A stretch of DNA of 64,000 nt from Umezawaea endophytica (GCF_025061645.1 NZ_JANYMP010000009.1:203319-267318); one strand, 5' to 3'. Shown: positions 25,445-34,643, counted from the first letter of the stretch. Numbers and translations: made by a program. The notes: generated by a model from the sequence alone, not told the origin.

Positions 25445-27283
25445 ATGTCCTCCCCCGACACCGGAACCGGCGTGAGCGAAGCCCGCGAAGTACTCCAGCG
25501 GGTGTTCGGGTACGCCGAGTTCCGCGGCAGCCAGCAGGACGTCATCGAGCACGTGGTCGCGGGCGGAGACGCGCTCGTGCTGATGCCGACAGGTGGCGGC
25601 AAGTCCCTCTGCTACCAGATCCCCGCGCTCGTCAGGCCGGGTGTCGGGGTGGTCATCTCGCCGCTGATCGCGTTGATGCAGGACCAGGTCGACGCGCTGC
25701 GCAACGTCGGCGTGCGCGCCGGCTTCCTGAACTCGACGCAGAACCCGGACGAGCGCAGCATGGTCGAGTCGGAGTTCCTGGCGGGGGAGCTGGACCTCCT
25801 CTACCTGGCCCCGGAGCGCCTGCGCCTCGAGTCGACGGCGCGCCTGCTGGACCGGGGGAAGGTCTCGCTGTTCGCGATCGACGAGGCCCACTGCGTTTCC
25901 CAGTGGGGCCACGACTTCCGCCCGGACTACCTGGCGCTCTCGGCCGTGCACGAGCGGTGGCCGGACGTGCCCCGCATCGCGCTGACGGCGACCGCGACGG
26001 AGGCGACGCACCAGGAGATCGCGACCAGGCTGAACCTCAAGAAGGCCCGGCACTTCGTCGCGAGCTTCGACCGGCCGAACATCCAGTACCGCATCGAGCC
26101 CAAGAACGAGCCGAAGAAGCAGTTGCTCGACCTGCTCCGCACCGAGCATGCGGGTGACGCGGGCATCGTCTACTGCCTGTCCCGCGCGTCGGTGGAGAAG
26201 ACGGCGGAGTTCCTGGTCCAGAACGGGATCCCCGCCCTGCCCTACCACGCGGGCCTCGACTCGGGCGTCCGCGCGGTCAACCAGTCGCGGTTCCTCCGCG
26301 AGGACGGCCTCGTCATGGTCGCGACCATCGCGTTCGGCATGGGCATCGACAAGCCGGACGTCCGGTTCGTCGCGCACCTCGACCTGCCCAAGTCGGTCGA
26401 GGGCTACTACCAGGAGACCGGCCGCGCGGGCCGCGACGGCCTGCCGTCGACGGCGTGGCTGGCGTACGGCCTCCAGGACGTGGTGCAGCAGCGCAAGATG
26501 ATCGACACGTCGGAGGGTGACCAGGCCCACCGCCGGATGCTCGGGCTGCACCTCGACGCGATGCTCGCGCTGTGCGAGACGGTCGACTGCCGCCGCGCCC
26601 GCCTCCTCGCCTACTTCGGCCAGGAGGGAACGCCCTGCGGCAACTGCGACACCTGCCTGTCCCCGCCGGAGTCGTGGGACGGCACCATCGCCGCGCAGAA
26701 GCTGCTGTCGACGGTGTACCGGTTGCAGAACGAGCGCAGGCAGAAGTTCGGCGCGGGCCAGTTGATCGACATCCTGCTGGGCAAGAAGACGGCCAAGGTC
26801 ATCCAGTTCGACCACGACTCCCTGACCGTCTTCGGCATCGGCGCCGACCTCCGCGAGACCGAGTGGCGCGGCGTGGTCCGCCAACTCCTCGCCCAGGGCC
26901 TCCTGGCGGTGGAGGGCGACTACGGCACGCTCGTCCTGACGCCCGCCAGCGCCGACGTGCTGGGCCGCAAGCGCGAGGTCGTGCTCCGCCGCGAGCCCGA
27001 ACGCGTCCGCGCCGCGAGGCCCGCCCGTGCGGCCAAGACCGCCGCCGCGGTCGTGGACATGCCCGCCGAGGCGGCCCCGGTGTTCGAGCGCCTGCGGGCC
27101 TGGCGCGCCGCGACGGCGAAGGAGCAGGGCGTGCCCGCGTACGTCGTCTTCCACGACGCGACGCTGCGGCAGATCGCGACGCTCTCACCCGGCTCCCTGG
27201 AGGAGCTGGGCACGGTCAACGGCGTCGGTGAGAACAAGCTCGCGAAGTACGGCCAAGGAATTCTGGACACGCTCGCGGAGTAG
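25445..27283 (+). CDS. recQ: ATP-dependent DNA helicase RecQ
   Basis: A 612-aa superfamily 2 helicase. Motifs: Walker [12 protein letters not shown] (K53), motif [16 protein letters not shown] (D146), TATAT, the aromatic-rich loop, motif [15 protein letters not shown] and [12 protein letters not shown]. Then come the RQC zinc cysteines ([21 protein letters not shown]), a winged helix and a C-terminal HRDC domain (about 540-612). It unwinds DNA in recombination and fork repair. A TAGGAT -10-like hexamer sits 7 nt before the ATG and no SD is visible, so a leaderless transcript is likely. A terminator follows at 27319. Confidence 0.95.
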   Translation: MSSPDTGTGVSEAREVLQRVFGYAEFRGSQQDVIEHVVAGGDALVLMPTGGGKSLCYQIPALVRPGVGVVISPLIALMQDQVDALRNVGVRAGFLNSTQNPDERSMVESEFLAGELDLLYLAPERLRLESTARLLDRGKVSLFAIDEAHCVSQWGHDFRPDYLALSAVHERWPDVPRIALTATATEATHQEIATRLNLKKARHFVASFDRPNIQYRIEPKNEPKKQLLDLLRTEHAGDAGIVYCLSRASVEKTAEFLVQNGIPALPYHAGLDSGVRAVNQSRFLREDGLVMVATIAFGMGIDKPDVRFVAHLDLPKSVEGYYQETGRAGRDGLPSTAWLAYGLQDVVQQRKMIDTSEGDQAHRRMLGLHLDAMLALCETVDCRRARLLAYFGQEGTPCGNCDTCLSPPESWDGTIAAQKLLSTVYRLQNERRQKFGAGQLIDILLGKKTAKVIQFDHDSLTVFGIGADLRETEWRGVVRQLLAQGLLAVEGDYGTLVLTPASADVLGRKREVVLRREPERVRAARPARAAKTAAAVVDMPAEAAPVFERLRAWRAATAKEQGVPAYVVFHDATLRQIATLSPGSLEELGTVNGVGENKLAKYGQGILDTLAE

Positions 27284-27318
27284 GCGTCGCGCTTTAGCTT
27301 TTCCCCGCACGCAGAAGT

Positions 27319-27352
27319 CGAACCGCGCTCCCGCTGGCCGGGGCGCGGTTCG
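27319..27352 (+). terminator. Stem-loop terminator after recQ
   Basis: 27319-27328 pairs with 27343-27352 (10 bp, 14-nt loop), 35 nt after the recQ stop. Confidence 0.55.
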
Positions 27353-27709
27353 CTGCCATTATTCGTCACATCGTTCGACCCCGAATGTTTGTTAGCAGGG
27401 GTTCCACGCCGTTGTTGTGACGTGCGACCGACCCTCGATCCGCAGTGGTCCAGCCGGTACGCCCTTCGGCGTAGTTCCTGGCAGCAGGCGGTAACCGTGC
27501 CCTCATGGCCGGCTACTCACCGCACTTATCGGGGCTGTTCGAGATCAACAGGTGACCTAGGTTGCTCCAAACAGCCGTATTGAGCTACGCCTGAGAGACA
27601 TAGTGTGATTCGCCAAGCGCGGTTGCCAATGCCCAATTAGAGTGTGGTTGACTCGGCCCGCGCGTTCGCCCGACGTACACCTGATCGTTTATGAGGGGTC
27701 AATTTCTCC
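27353..27709 (+). promoter_or_regulatory. Leader/promoter region of the first Roadblock-like locus
   Basis: No gene is seen. The 3' part shares blocks with the gap before the second paralogue: CAGGTGAC, GGTTGCTCCAA, a GTGTGATTYGC block, and ACCTG...GGG.CA.TTTCTCC just before the ATG. The blocks are in the same order, so promoter and gene were duplicated together. Confidence 0.5.
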
Positions 27710-28078
27710 ATGAGCATCGACTTGGCGTTGAAGGAATCCATGTCCATCACGGGTGCGGTGGGGGTGGCGCTGGTCGACTACGACAGCGGCATGTCCCTCG
27801 GCTCCCTGGGTGGCGGTGACTGGCTCGACCTGGACGTCGCCGCGGCGGGCAACACCGAGGTGGTCCGGGCGAAGCTCCGGGTCATGGCGTCGCTCGCGCT
27901 GAACGACGCCATCGAGGACATCCTGATCACCCTGGCCCGCCAGTACCACCTGATCCGGCCGCTGTCCGCCAGGGGCAACTCGACGCTGTTCCTCTACCTG
28001 GTGCTGGACCGCGAGCGGGCGAACCTCGCCCTCGCACGGCACAGCCTCAAGCGCATCGAAGCCAACCTGTCCGTATGA
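27710..28078 (+). CDS. Roadblock/LC7-like small protein, paralogue 1
   Basis: A 122-aa protein resembling the Roadblock/LC7 fold: an N-terminal helix (LALKESMSI), a two-strand segment GAVGVALVDYDSGMSLG, AAAGNTEVVRAKLRVMASLA, IEDILITLARQYHLIRPL, then LFLYLVLDRERANLALARHS. It is about 90 percent identical to the protein at 29064-29432. Its stop overlaps the next Roadblock gene by 4 nt (ATGA), so the two are translationally coupled. Roadblock proteins usually regulate small Ras-like GTPases (MglB, conservon CvnB), yet no GTPase or sensor kinase is adjacent. No clear SD: GAGGGG is 12 nt upstream. Confidence 0.8.
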   Translation: MSIDLALKESMSITGAVGVALVDYDSGMSLGSLGGGDWLDLDVAAAGNTEVVRAKLRVMASLALNDAIEDILITLARQYHLIRPLSARGNSTLFLYLVLDRERANLALARHSLKRIEANLSV

Positions 28079-28611
28079 GCGCCGCCGAATCCCGCAGGCA
28101 GGACTCCGGCTCCCCGCTGCCGACACGCAGGCCGTCCTCGACGGCCACCAAGCCCCTGCCGATGGGACCGGTGGTCACGCAGCCGCCGTTCGACGCGGCC
28201 GGGATGACGGAGACGCTCCGGACGATCCGCGGCCAGGTCGACCGGGTGACCGGGCTCCTGGTGGCCACCCAGGACGGCCTGGTACTGGCCAGCGACACCA
28301 GGGACGTCGAGAACGAGGCCGTCGCCGCCATGTCCGCGGCGGCCGTCGGGCTCGCGGTGCAGTTCACCGGTCAGGCCGGGATCGGTGAGCCGCGCGCCGC
28401 GGTCTTCGAGGGCACCTCGGGCTACGTCTGCGTGTTCCCGGTCGAGGCGTCGCTCCTGCTCGTCGTCTTCGGCGAGCGGGACATCACCATGGGGTTGTTC
28501 AACATAGCGGCCAAGCAGGCGCTGTCACTGCTCCAGCACGTGGTCCTGCGCCAGCGGGTCCACACCGTGCGCGCGAACCGCCGCGCGTACTTCGAGGAAC
28601 CCCAGGGGTGA
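28075..28611 (+). CDS. Roadblock/LC7 domain protein (MglB/CvnB-like)
   Basis: A 178-aa protein. About 45 N-terminal residues are Pro/Ser/Thr-rich and probably disordered. The Roadblock domain follows (about 50-165): QVDRVTGLLVATQDGLVLAS, VAAMSAAAVGLAVQF, GYVCVFPVEASLLLVVFGER and AAKQALSLLQHVVL. It overlaps the upstream Roadblock-like gene by ATGA. Family role: GTPase-activating or scaffold partner of small GTPases in polarity or conservon signalling. Here two Roadblock proteins are coupled with no GTPase in sight, suggesting a heterodimer acting on a distant partner; that is inference. Confidence 0.85.
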   Translation: MSAAESRRQDSGSPLPTRRPSSTATKPLPMGPVVTQPPFDAAGMTETLRTIRGQVDRVTGLLVATQDGLVLASDTRDVENEAVAAMSAAAVGLAVQFTGQAGIGEPRAAVFEGTSGYVCVFPVEASLLLVVFGERDITMGLFNIAAKQALSLLQHVVLRQRVHTVRANRRAYFEEPQG

Positions 28612-29063
28612 GCTCCGTCCCTTCGCGGTGGACCCCGAGAAATGCGGGCGGAGTTCCGGTTCGCTCATTTCCGCCTTCGGGGCCTAATGGGGAACGTGGT
28701 CGTTCAGATTGTCGATAGGGCTTTTCGACGTCTTTTCCCGCATGGTCACGCCGATGTGACTCTCCGTGTCGGCGGTGTGGTGCGAGATGTGCGGTGTGGC
28801 GCGGGCCGATCCGCCCGGAGGGCGCAGTTGTGCTAGTCAGACGCTGTGTCACCTCGATCTAGCGGACGGTGACTCCTCGCTCTGGGTGTTACACACCGCA
28901 CTCATCTCGGCCGTCAGGTGACACGGTTGCTCCAATCGGTCGTTTTTCCGTGCGGCTTCGCGACGTGGTGTGATTTGCTAGGCGCCGCTGCTTTCACCCA
29001 TGCGGAAATGTCCGCTCGGTAACCCGGCACGCGTCCGATCACCTGTGAAGGGCCACTTTCTCC
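28612..29063. other. Gap between the two Roadblock-like loci
   Basis: No supported gene. The 3' 180 nt repeat the promoter blocks of paralogue 1 (CAGGTGAC, GGTTGCTCCAA, GTGTGATTTGC, ACCTGTGAAGGGCCACTTTCTCC in shortened form before the ATG). A 64-codon open frame at 28642 has no SD and unconvincing composition. Confidence 0.5.
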
Positions 29064-29432
29064 ATGAGCATCGACTTAGCCTTGAAAGAATCCATGTCCA
29101 TCGCCGGTGCGGTGGGGGTGGCGCTGGTCGACTACGACAGCGGCATGTCCCTTGGCACGCTCGGCGGGGGTGAGCTGGACCTCGACGTCGCCGCGGCGGG
29201 CAACACCGAGGTCGTCAGGGCGAAGCTCCGGGTCATGGCCTCCCTGGCGCTGAACGACACCATCGAGGACATCCTGATCACCCTGAACCGCCAGTACCAC
29301 CTGATCCGGCCGCTCTCGGCCGCCAAGGGGAACCCGACGCTGTTCCTCTACCTGGTGCTGGACCGCGAGCACGCGAACCTCGCGCTGGCGCGGCACTACC
29401 TGAAGCGCGTCGAGGCCAGGCTGACGGTCTAG
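29064..29432 (+). CDS. Roadblock/LC7-like small protein, paralogue 2
   Basis: A 122-aa duplicate of the 27710-28078 product. The same MSIDLALKESMSI start and IEDILITL-RQYHLIRPL core are present, with small differences (a GELDLDV versus GDWLDLDV loop and an extra Lys in SAAKGNPTLFLYL). The coupled second Roadblock gene is missing in this copy; the gene is followed directly by the convergent NlpC/P60 gene 22 nt away. The duplication therefore covers promoter plus first gene only, or the second gene was lost. Confidence 0.8.
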   Translation: MSIDLALKESMSIAGAVGVALVDYDSGMSLGTLGGGELDLDVAAAGNTEVVRAKLRVMASLALNDTIEDILITLNRQYHLIRPLSAAKGNPTLFLYLVLDREHANLALARHYLKRVEARLTV

Positions 29433-29454
29433 CGGCCCGTCCGCGACCGGGCCG

Positions 29455-30483
29455 TCAGCCCACGATCCGCCGGATCACGCTGATCGGGCCGATGTCGTCG
29501 ATGTCGGCGATCTTCACCGGGACGCCCTCGGTGGAGGCGTGCACGGCCCGGACGCCGTCCACGGCCATGGCCACGTGCGACTGGCCGGAGTAGTAGATGA
29601 TCAGGTCACCCGGCTGGACCTCGCCGCGCGACACCGCCCGTCCGGTGGTGGCCTGCGTGTAGGTGACCCTGGGGATGGTCACACCGGCCGCCCGGTACGA
29701 CGCCTGCGTCAGGCTGGAGCAGTCCCACGAGTTGGGGCCGTTCGAGCCGAAGACGTAGGGCTTCCCGCGCTGCTCCAGCGCGAACGCCAGCGCCTTCCCC
29801 GCGGCACCGGACGGCGTGGCGACCGCGGCCGTGTCGCCCTTGTTCGCGAGCACCGCCCGGTCTGAGGAGTTCAGCGAGTCGTACTGCCTGCGGGCCTCGG
29901 TCACCTGTGACACCAGCGCCACCCGCTTCTCCTCGATGTCCGTGACGAGTTCGTCCGCCGCGGCCGAGGCCTCCGACGCCCGTTTCTGGGCGTCCTTCGC
30001 CCCGGCCTTGGCCGCGGCGGCGTCGGCGAGCGCGGCCGACAGCGAGTCCAGCGAGGCCGCCTGGTCGGCGGCCAGCACGTCCATCGCCGACATCCTGGTG
30101 AGGAAGTCAGTCTGCGAGTCCGAGACGAGCATCGCCGACAGGCCGGTGAACCGCGCGCCCTGGAAGGAGGCCTCGGTCAGCAGGTCCACCTGACCCCGGA
30201 ACTGCTCCTCGGCCGCGGTCGCCCGGTCCAGCGCCTGCCCGGCCGTCACGAGGTCCTGGTTCGCGCGGTCCAACTCGCCCTGCTTCGCCCGCTTGTCCTC
30301 CTGGGCGCGCAGGTGGTCCTCGTTGAGGACCTCGGCGTCGTGCGTCAGACCGGTGTACCGCTTGAGCGCCTCGGAGGAGTTCGGGGGCAGCGGTTCGGCC
30401 GCCGCCGGGGCGACGGCGAGAGCGGCGATGACCGCCGCCGCGAGAACGGTCGCGGCGGTGCGCTTGACGGGCGACGACGTCAT
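29455..30483 (-). CDS. Secreted NlpC/P60 family peptidoglycan endopeptidase
   Basis: A 342-aa protein; ATG 30483 is preferred because the signal peptide (VKRTAATVLAAAVIAALAVA, cleaved near AAAEP) follows it directly. Residues about 40-215 form a long coiled coil (alanine/glutamate-rich heptads) as in RipA/Cgl2188-type proteins. The C-terminal NlpC/P60 domain (about 230-342) has catalytic C255 in NSWDCSSLTQASYRAAG, a His in SGQSHVAMAVDG and a second His in AVHASTEG. It cleaves the D-Glu-DAP peptide bond during septation or growth. It is divergent from the LPMO gene across a DasR-like site. Confidence 0.92.
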   Translation of the reverse strand: MTSSPVKRTAATVLAAAVIAALAVAPAAAEPLPPNSSEALKRYTGLTHDAEVLNEDHLRAQEDKRAKQGELDRANQDLVTAGQALDRATAAEEQFRGQVDLLTEASFQGARFTGLSAMLVSDSQTDFLTRMSAMDVLAADQAASLDSLSAALADAAAAKAGAKDAQKRASEASAAADELVTDIEEKRVALVSQVTEARRQYDSLNSSDRAVLANKGDTAAVATPSGAAGKALAFALEQRGKPYVFGSNGPNSWDCSSLTQASYRAAGVTIPRVTYTQATTGRAVSRGEVQPGDLIIYYSGQSHVAMAVDGVRAVHASTEGVPVKIADIDDIGPISVIRRIVG

Positions 30484-30576
30484 ACCCGGCTCTACGGCAT
30501 GTGGGGGTTCTCGGTTCAGAATTCGTCCATAGCTCACCAATGCGTCTTGACCGGTTTGTCCGAGGTCGCTAACGTT

Positions 30577-30592
30577 TCTGGTCTAGACCACA
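30577..30592. promoter_or_regulatory. DasR-responsive element (dre)-like site
   Basis: The 12-bp palindrome TGGTCTAGACCA (30579-30590) is the invariant core of the DasR consensus. It lies between the divergent NlpC/P60 and chitin-active LPMO genes, about 190 nt from the LPMO start. DasR links GlcNAc availability to chitinolytic genes, which suits the neighbour. Confidence 0.75.
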
Positions 30593-30782
30593 TGAACAAG
30601 TGACAACCTGGATCCGCTGACCAGCGGAAACCTCGTGGCCGAAAGAGAACCGTGCCAATTCCGCCGCGTTGGCACGGAGCGTGGATCACGTATCCGCTGC
30701 ATCGGGTTCCCACCCCTGCGGTGGTCGGCGCTCACGTCGTGCCCTCCACCTGGGAACTGCCGTTCACTCCAGAGGAGCTGTC

Positions 30783-31322
30783 ATGAGCATGAGGAGCAAG
30801 ATCGCCGCGGCGGCGGTCGCCATCGGTATCGCACCCCTGATCGTCGTCCTGTCGCCCGCGGGCACGGCGAGTGCGCACGGCTACATCTCGTCCCCACCCA
30901 GCAGGCAGGCGAACTGCGCCCAGGGCCGCGTCCAGAACTGCGGCGACATCGTCTGGGAGCCGCAGAGCGTCGAAGGGCCTAAGGGCGTCAAGAACTGCCA
31001 CGGCAACTCGCGCTTCAGCGTGCTGAGCGATGAGAGCAAGGGTTGGCCCGCGGCCTCGGTGGGCGGCACGGTCAACTTCAACTGGGTGCTGACGGCGCGC
31101 CACGCCACCAGCACGTGGGAGTACTTCATCGGCGGCACGCGCATCGCCGTCTTCAACGACGGCGGCAGGCAGCCGGGCGCGACCGTGAGCCACTCGGTCA
31201 GCCTCGGTGGTCGCACGGGCAGGCAGAAGGTCCTCGCGGTGTGGAACATCGCCGACACGGCGAACGCGTTCTACGCGTGCGTCGACTTGCAGGTGGGCGG
31301 GGCGAAGCTGGCCGCGGCCTAG
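30783..31322 (+). CDS. AA10 lytic polysaccharide monooxygenase (chitin/cellulose-active)
   Basis: A 179-aa exported copper enzyme. The signal peptide ends at SAGTASA so that H32 (HGYISSPPSRQANC) becomes the mature N-terminal residue of the copper histidine brace; the second brace His is H107 in LTARHATSTWEYF. Four cysteines and the C-terminal VWNIADTANAFYACVDL complete the single AA10 domain, without a separate CBM. GAGGAG precedes the ATG. AA10 enzymes oxidatively cleave crystalline chitin or cellulose. The upstream dre-like site argues for chitin. A terminator follows. Confidence 0.93.
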   Translation: MSMRSKIAAAAVAIGIAPLIVVLSPAGTASAHGYISSPPSRQANCAQGRVQNCGDIVWEPQSVEGPKGVKNCHGNSRFSVLSDESKGWPAASVGGTVNFNWVLTARHATSTWEYFIGGTRIAVFNDGGRQPGATVSHSVSLGGRTGRQKVLAVWNIADTANAFYACVDLQVGGAKLAAA

Positions 31323-31334
31323 CCACTCGCGTCG

Positions 31335-31368
31335 GGGACCCGCGCTCCGCGCGCGGGGCGCGGGTCCC
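31335..31368 (+). terminator. Stem-loop terminator after the LPMO gene
   Basis: 31335-31345 pairs perfectly with 31358-31368 (11 bp, 12-nt loop), 13 nt after the stop codon and before the DUF305 gene. Confidence 0.7.
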
Positions 31369-31398
31369 TCCCTTCTCGCGCTCACACCGTGGAGGACC

Positions 31399-31944
31399 AT
31401 GAACCGCCACCCGCTCGTCCTGCTGCTCGCGGGCTTCCTGCTGCTCGCCGGCTGCGGCACGGCACAACCGAACGCGAAGGCCGACTTCAACGCGGCCGAC
31501 GTGATGTTCCTCCAGATGATGCTGCCACTGCACGACCAGGGCATCGAGCTGACCGGCCTGGCGAAGGAACGGGCGGTCAGACCGGCCGTGCGCGACCTCG
31601 CCACCGAGCTGGACGCCGTGCAGCGCAAGGAGTCCGAGACCATGAAGGGGTGGCTGGCCGAGTGGGGTCAGCCGACGGCGGTGGACGCCGACCCCGGCGC
31701 GCACCAGCACCACGGCGGGCTGCACCAGACCAGTCCCGCCGAGATCGCCGCGCTCGAGTCCACACCGGACGCGGAGTTCGACACAGCGTTCCTCAACCTG
31801 ATGACCGGGCACCTGCACAACTCGGTCGAACTGACCAAGTCCGAAGTGGATGGAGGGGGCAACGCCGGGGCGAAGGAGTTGGCGACCTCGATCCGCGAGT
31901 CGCGGAGCAAGGAGATCAGCCGGCTGCTGGGCCTGGTCGGGTAG
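31399..31944 (+). CDS. DUF305 family lipoprotein
   Basis: A 181-aa protein with a lipoprotein signal peptide (lipobox LLAGC, Cys19). The DUF305 domain shows the metal-binding-like pattern: DVMFLQMMLPLHDQGIELT and FLNLMTGHLHNSVELTKSE, with a His-rich loop (GAHQHHGG) between. DUF305 proteins are ferritin-like four-helix envelope proteins often linked to copper handling. GGAGG lies just before the ATG. Adjacency to a copper-dependent LPMO is suggestive only. Its 3' end overlaps the convergent pseudouridine synthase gene by 29 nt. Confidence 0.88.
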   Translation: MNRHPLVLLLAGFLLLAGCGTAQPNAKADFNAADVMFLQMMLPLHDQGIELTGLAKERAVRPAVRDLATELDAVQRKESETMKGWLAEWGQPTAVDADPGAHQHHGGLHQTSPAEIAALESTPDAEFDTAFLNLMTGHLHNSVELTKSEVDGGGNAGAKELATSIRESRSKEISRLLGLVG

Positions 31945-32881
31945 CGGGCGGGCCCGCGAGCCAGGCCTCGTGCGACTGCCAGGCCAGCAGCGTCGACGGG
32001 CTCTCGAACCGCCGCGGCGCGCCCGTGAGCGGATCGGTGAACGCGAGCACCTTCGCCAGGAGCTGCAACGGTTTCCGGTAGTCGTCCAGTGCCGTCTCGG
32101 TGAGGACGGGGTAGAAGTCGTCACCGAGGATCGGCACGCCGAGCCCGGCCATGTGCAGCCGGAGCTGGTGCGTGCGGCCGGTCCTCGGCAGCAGGCGGTA
32201 CCGGCCGAGGCCGTCGCGGTGCTCGACGAGCTCCACGAGCGTCTCGCTGTTCGGCGGCCCGTCCGGTTCCTGCGCGGTGATGACGCCCTTCTCCTTGACG
32301 ATCCGGCTGCGCACCGTGCGCGGCAGTTCGAGGTCGGGGTCGAACGGTGCCACCGCCTCGTACTCCTTGTGCACCAGGCGATCCCGGAACAGCGTCTGGT
32401 ACGCGCCGCGCCGCGCGGGGTTCACGACGAACATGATCAGCCCGGCGGTCACCCGGTCCAGCCGGTGCGCGGGCACGAGGTCCGGCAGGTCCAGCTCGCG
32501 GCGCAGCCGCACCAGCGCCGTCTCCAGGATGTGCTTGCCGCGCGGGATGGTCGCGAGGAAGTGCGGCTTGTCCACGACCAGCAGGTCCGCGTCGCGGTGC
32601 ACGACGCCGATCTCGAAGGGCACCGCCACCTCGTCCGGCAGGTCGCGGTGGAACCACACCGACGAGTTCGGCACGAACGGGGCGTTCGGCGGCACCGGGC
32701 CGTCCATGTCCACGATCCGGCTCTCGCGCAGCATCAGGTCGATGCGCGCCGGGTCCACCTTCGGCAGCCGGTCGACCAGGTGGTCGCGCAGCGTCGCCCA
32801 CGGCCCCTCCGCGGGCATCCGCAGCCGGGCGGGGTCGAGTCCGTGCCGCTGGGGGAGCGGGGGCTTGAGCTTGCGTCTCAT
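31916..32881 (-). CDS. RluA-family pseudouridine synthase
   Basis: A 321-aa RNA-modification enzyme. The catalytic Asp lies in PAHRLDRVTAGLIMFV, preceded by the DLLVVDKPHFLATIP strand typical of RluA-type enzymes. The C-terminal half has RTGRTHQLRLHMAGLGVPILG (motif III). The N-terminus is not a clear S4 domain. The target (rRNA or tRNA uridine) cannot be assigned. It overlaps the DUF305 gene tail to tail. Confidence 0.92.
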   Translation of the reverse strand: MRRKLKPPLPQRHGLDPARLRMPAEGPWATLRDHLVDRLPKVDPARIDLMLRESRIVDMDGPVPPNAPFVPNSSVWFHRDLPDEVAVPFEIGVVHRDADLLVVDKPHFLATIPRGKHILETALVRLRRELDLPDLVPAHRLDRVTAGLIMFVVNPARRGAYQTLFRDRLVHKEYEAVAPFDPDLELPRTVRSRIVKEKGVITAQEPDGPPNSETLVELVEHRDGLGRYRLLPRTGRTHQLRLHMAGLGVPILGDDFYPVLTETALDDYRKPLQLLAKVLAFTDPLTGAPRRFESPSTLLAWQSHEAWLAGPPATRPGPAAG

Positions 32882-33093
32882 CGTGGGGGAGCGTAACCGT
32901 TCCCGGTCCCCGCGTTCGGCGCGGTGAACGGACCGGGATGAATTCGATTTCCGCGCCCGCCCTCCGGAATGGCGAACAATGGATGATCGACTCGTTCACG
33001 TCCATAAACATCCGTCGTCCTCTTGAAAGAGGTCGAGGAACGCCCTTACCGTTTGCCTTCCAAGTCGCCGCCGCGACCACGGAAGGGACAATG

Positions 33094-33711
33094 ATGTCAC
33101 GACTGCTTTCCCGAACGCGCGTGTTCGCGCTCGCGGCGGCCGCGCTCACCGGAATGGGGATCGTCGGCGCACCGGCCGCGCAGGCCCAGGTCGAATCGGG
33201 CAACTGGACCTCCTACTCGCCGTCGTTCACCGTCCAGGAACGCGGCTGCGGCACCGTCAACGGCCTCACGTTCCAGTTGACCTGCTCCACAGCCAGTGGC
33301 GACCAGAGGGCCGAACGCCGGTACGCGAACTACTCCGGCGGCGGCGCCCGCCAGTTCGAGGGCACCTTCCGGATCTCCAGCCTCGCGGGCACCCGGATCA
33401 GCCTGAAGCAGACGTTCAACGACTCCGAGCCCGGCCCGTTCTTCATGCTCGCGGTGGAGCGCGGCGGTCGGCTCTACGCCGTCCACGGCGGCGCGACGAT
33501 CGCCACCGGGGCCACTGTCGGCACGTCAGTGCGGGTGAACACGGTCCACCGGATCGGCAGCAACCACAAGACGTACGTCAACGGATCGCTGAAGCACACC
33601 TACGCCAGCCCCGGCGGGACCTTCTACGACAAGTTCGGCGCGTACCGGACGAGTTCGGGCCAGGGCCCCGCCACCGTCGTGTGGAGCGGCGTCAAGTTCT
33701 GGCGCCAGTAG
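33094..33711 (+). CDS. Secreted jelly-roll protein, polysaccharide-lyase-like
   Basis: A 205-aa exported protein; ATG 33094 is 6 nt from GGAAGGG, and ATG 33091 is adjacent. The signal peptide ends near AQAQVES. The mature part has one disulfide-like Cys pair and a pattern of alternating beta strands (ARQFEGTFRISSL, ISLKQTFNDS, FFMLAVERGGRLYAVHGG, YVNGSLKHTY, FYDKFGAYRT). The pattern resembles actinomycete polysaccharide-lyase/alginate-lyase-like concanavalin folds. The activity is not provable from motifs; it could be only a glycan-binding protein. A terminator follows. Confidence 0.7.
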   Translation: MSRLLSRTRVFALAAAALTGMGIVGAPAAQAQVESGNWTSYSPSFTVQERGCGTVNGLTFQLTCSTASGDQRAERRYANYSGGGARQFEGTFRISSLAGTRISLKQTFNDSEPGPFFMLAVERGGRLYAVHGGATIATGATVGTSVRVNTVHRIGSNHKTYVNGSLKHTYASPGGTFYDKFGAYRTSSGQGPATVVWSGVKFWRQ

Positions 33712-33722
33712 GTCCCCCGACC

Positions 33723-33756
33723 GCCCTGCCGTCCCGGTCGTGCGGGACGGCAGGGC
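33723..33756 (+). terminator. 14-bp stem-loop terminator
   Basis: 33723-33736 pairs perfectly with 33743-33756 (6-nt loop), 11 nt after the jelly-roll gene stop. Confidence 0.8.
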
Positions 33757-33782
33757 CCCACTCCGAACCCCAGGGGCGGCTC

Positions 33783-34493
33783 GTGACCAAGCTCCCGATC
33801 CTGTCCGCGCTCGTGCTCGCCGCGGCGCTCACCGCGTGTTCGAGAACGGATTCCCCGGCCGAGTTGACCGCCGTTCTGGATTCCCCGTTCAACGCGACGC
33901 TCACGTGGACGACGACGGATGCCCGTGCGGCGGGCCGAGCCGTGGAATTCGCCACCGAACCGGGCGGCGAGTACACGACGCTCCAGTACACGCCCGTCGA
34001 GCGGACGACCTACCGGCACCCGGACCTCATTCCCGACACGAACTTCCACTACCGCGTCCGCACGTATTCCGGCCCGACTTCCGAATCGCGCGAAATCACC
34101 CTCCCACCCGGCGAACTCGACGACGCGACCCAGGCGGAGGACCACGGGTGGATCACCCCGAAGACCGTCCCCGGAACCGTCGCGGACGTCTCGGCCCTCC
34201 GCGCGGGCGGCGGCGCGCCCACCGACCTCCAGGCGACGGTCGAGCACGCCAACGGCATCAGGTTCACCTGGACCGACCACGCCACCGACGAGGACGGCTA
34301 CCTCCTGGAGGTGAAGGCCGCGGGCGCCACGACGTTCACCCCGGCCGCCGTGCTCGACCCGAACACCAACTCGGCGGGCCTGATCACCCTGCCGGACGAG
34401 AAGACGGCCGCGTACCGGGTCCGCGCGTTCTTCTGGGGCGGGACGTCGAACGTCGCGCACGTCAAGACCGGGCCGGACCCGGACGGCCACTGA
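33783..34493 (+). CDS. Lipoprotein with fibronectin III-like repeats
   Basis: A 236-aa protein with a GTG start preceded by GGGGCGG. The signal peptide ends in the lipobox LTAC (Cys19). Two FN3-like beta-sandwich domains follow, with the ATLTWTTTDA, NFHYRVRTYSGPTSESREIT and then IRFTWTDHATDEDGYLLEVK and AAYRVRAFFWGGTSNVAHVK patterns. No catalytic domain is visible. It is probably a surface-anchored adhesion or carbohydrate-interaction protein; its function is not assignable. Confidence 0.75.
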   Translation: MTKLPILSALVLAAALTACSRTDSPAELTAVLDSPFNATLTWTTTDARAAGRAVEFATEPGGEYTTLQYTPVERTTYRHPDLIPDTNFHYRVRTYSGPTSESREITLPPGELDDATQAEDHGWITPKTVPGTVADVSALRAGGGAPTDLQATVEHANGIRFTWTDHATDEDGYLLEVKAAGATTFTPAAVLDPNTNSAGLITLPDEKTAAYRVRAFFWGGTSNVAHVKTGPDPDGH

Positions 34494-34562
34494 TTGTCCA
34501 CAGAGGACTGTCGGTCGTGCGGAGCCGTGGCGCTCCGGGCTTCGCCGCAGGGTGCGTCGGGA

Positions 34563-34623
34563 CCGGGCGGGAACGGGTGTCCCCGCCCGGAGCCCTGGTG
34601 CACCCCCCGCCGGGAACGGCGGG
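34563..34623. terminator. Two stem-loops between convergent genes
   Basis: 34563-34571 pairs with 34582-34590 (9 bp), and 34606-34612 pairs with 34617-34623 (7 bp, GGAA loop). They separate the FN3 lipoprotein gene from the minus-strand coiled-coil gene. Confidence 0.5.
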
Positions 34624-34643
34624 TCGGAGGGGTGTGAAGTTGG

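Noticed and set aside
28642-28836. 64-codon open frame between the Roadblock loci
   Set aside because: No SD, odd composition (Arg/Phe/Cys-rich ends), not duplicated with the locus.
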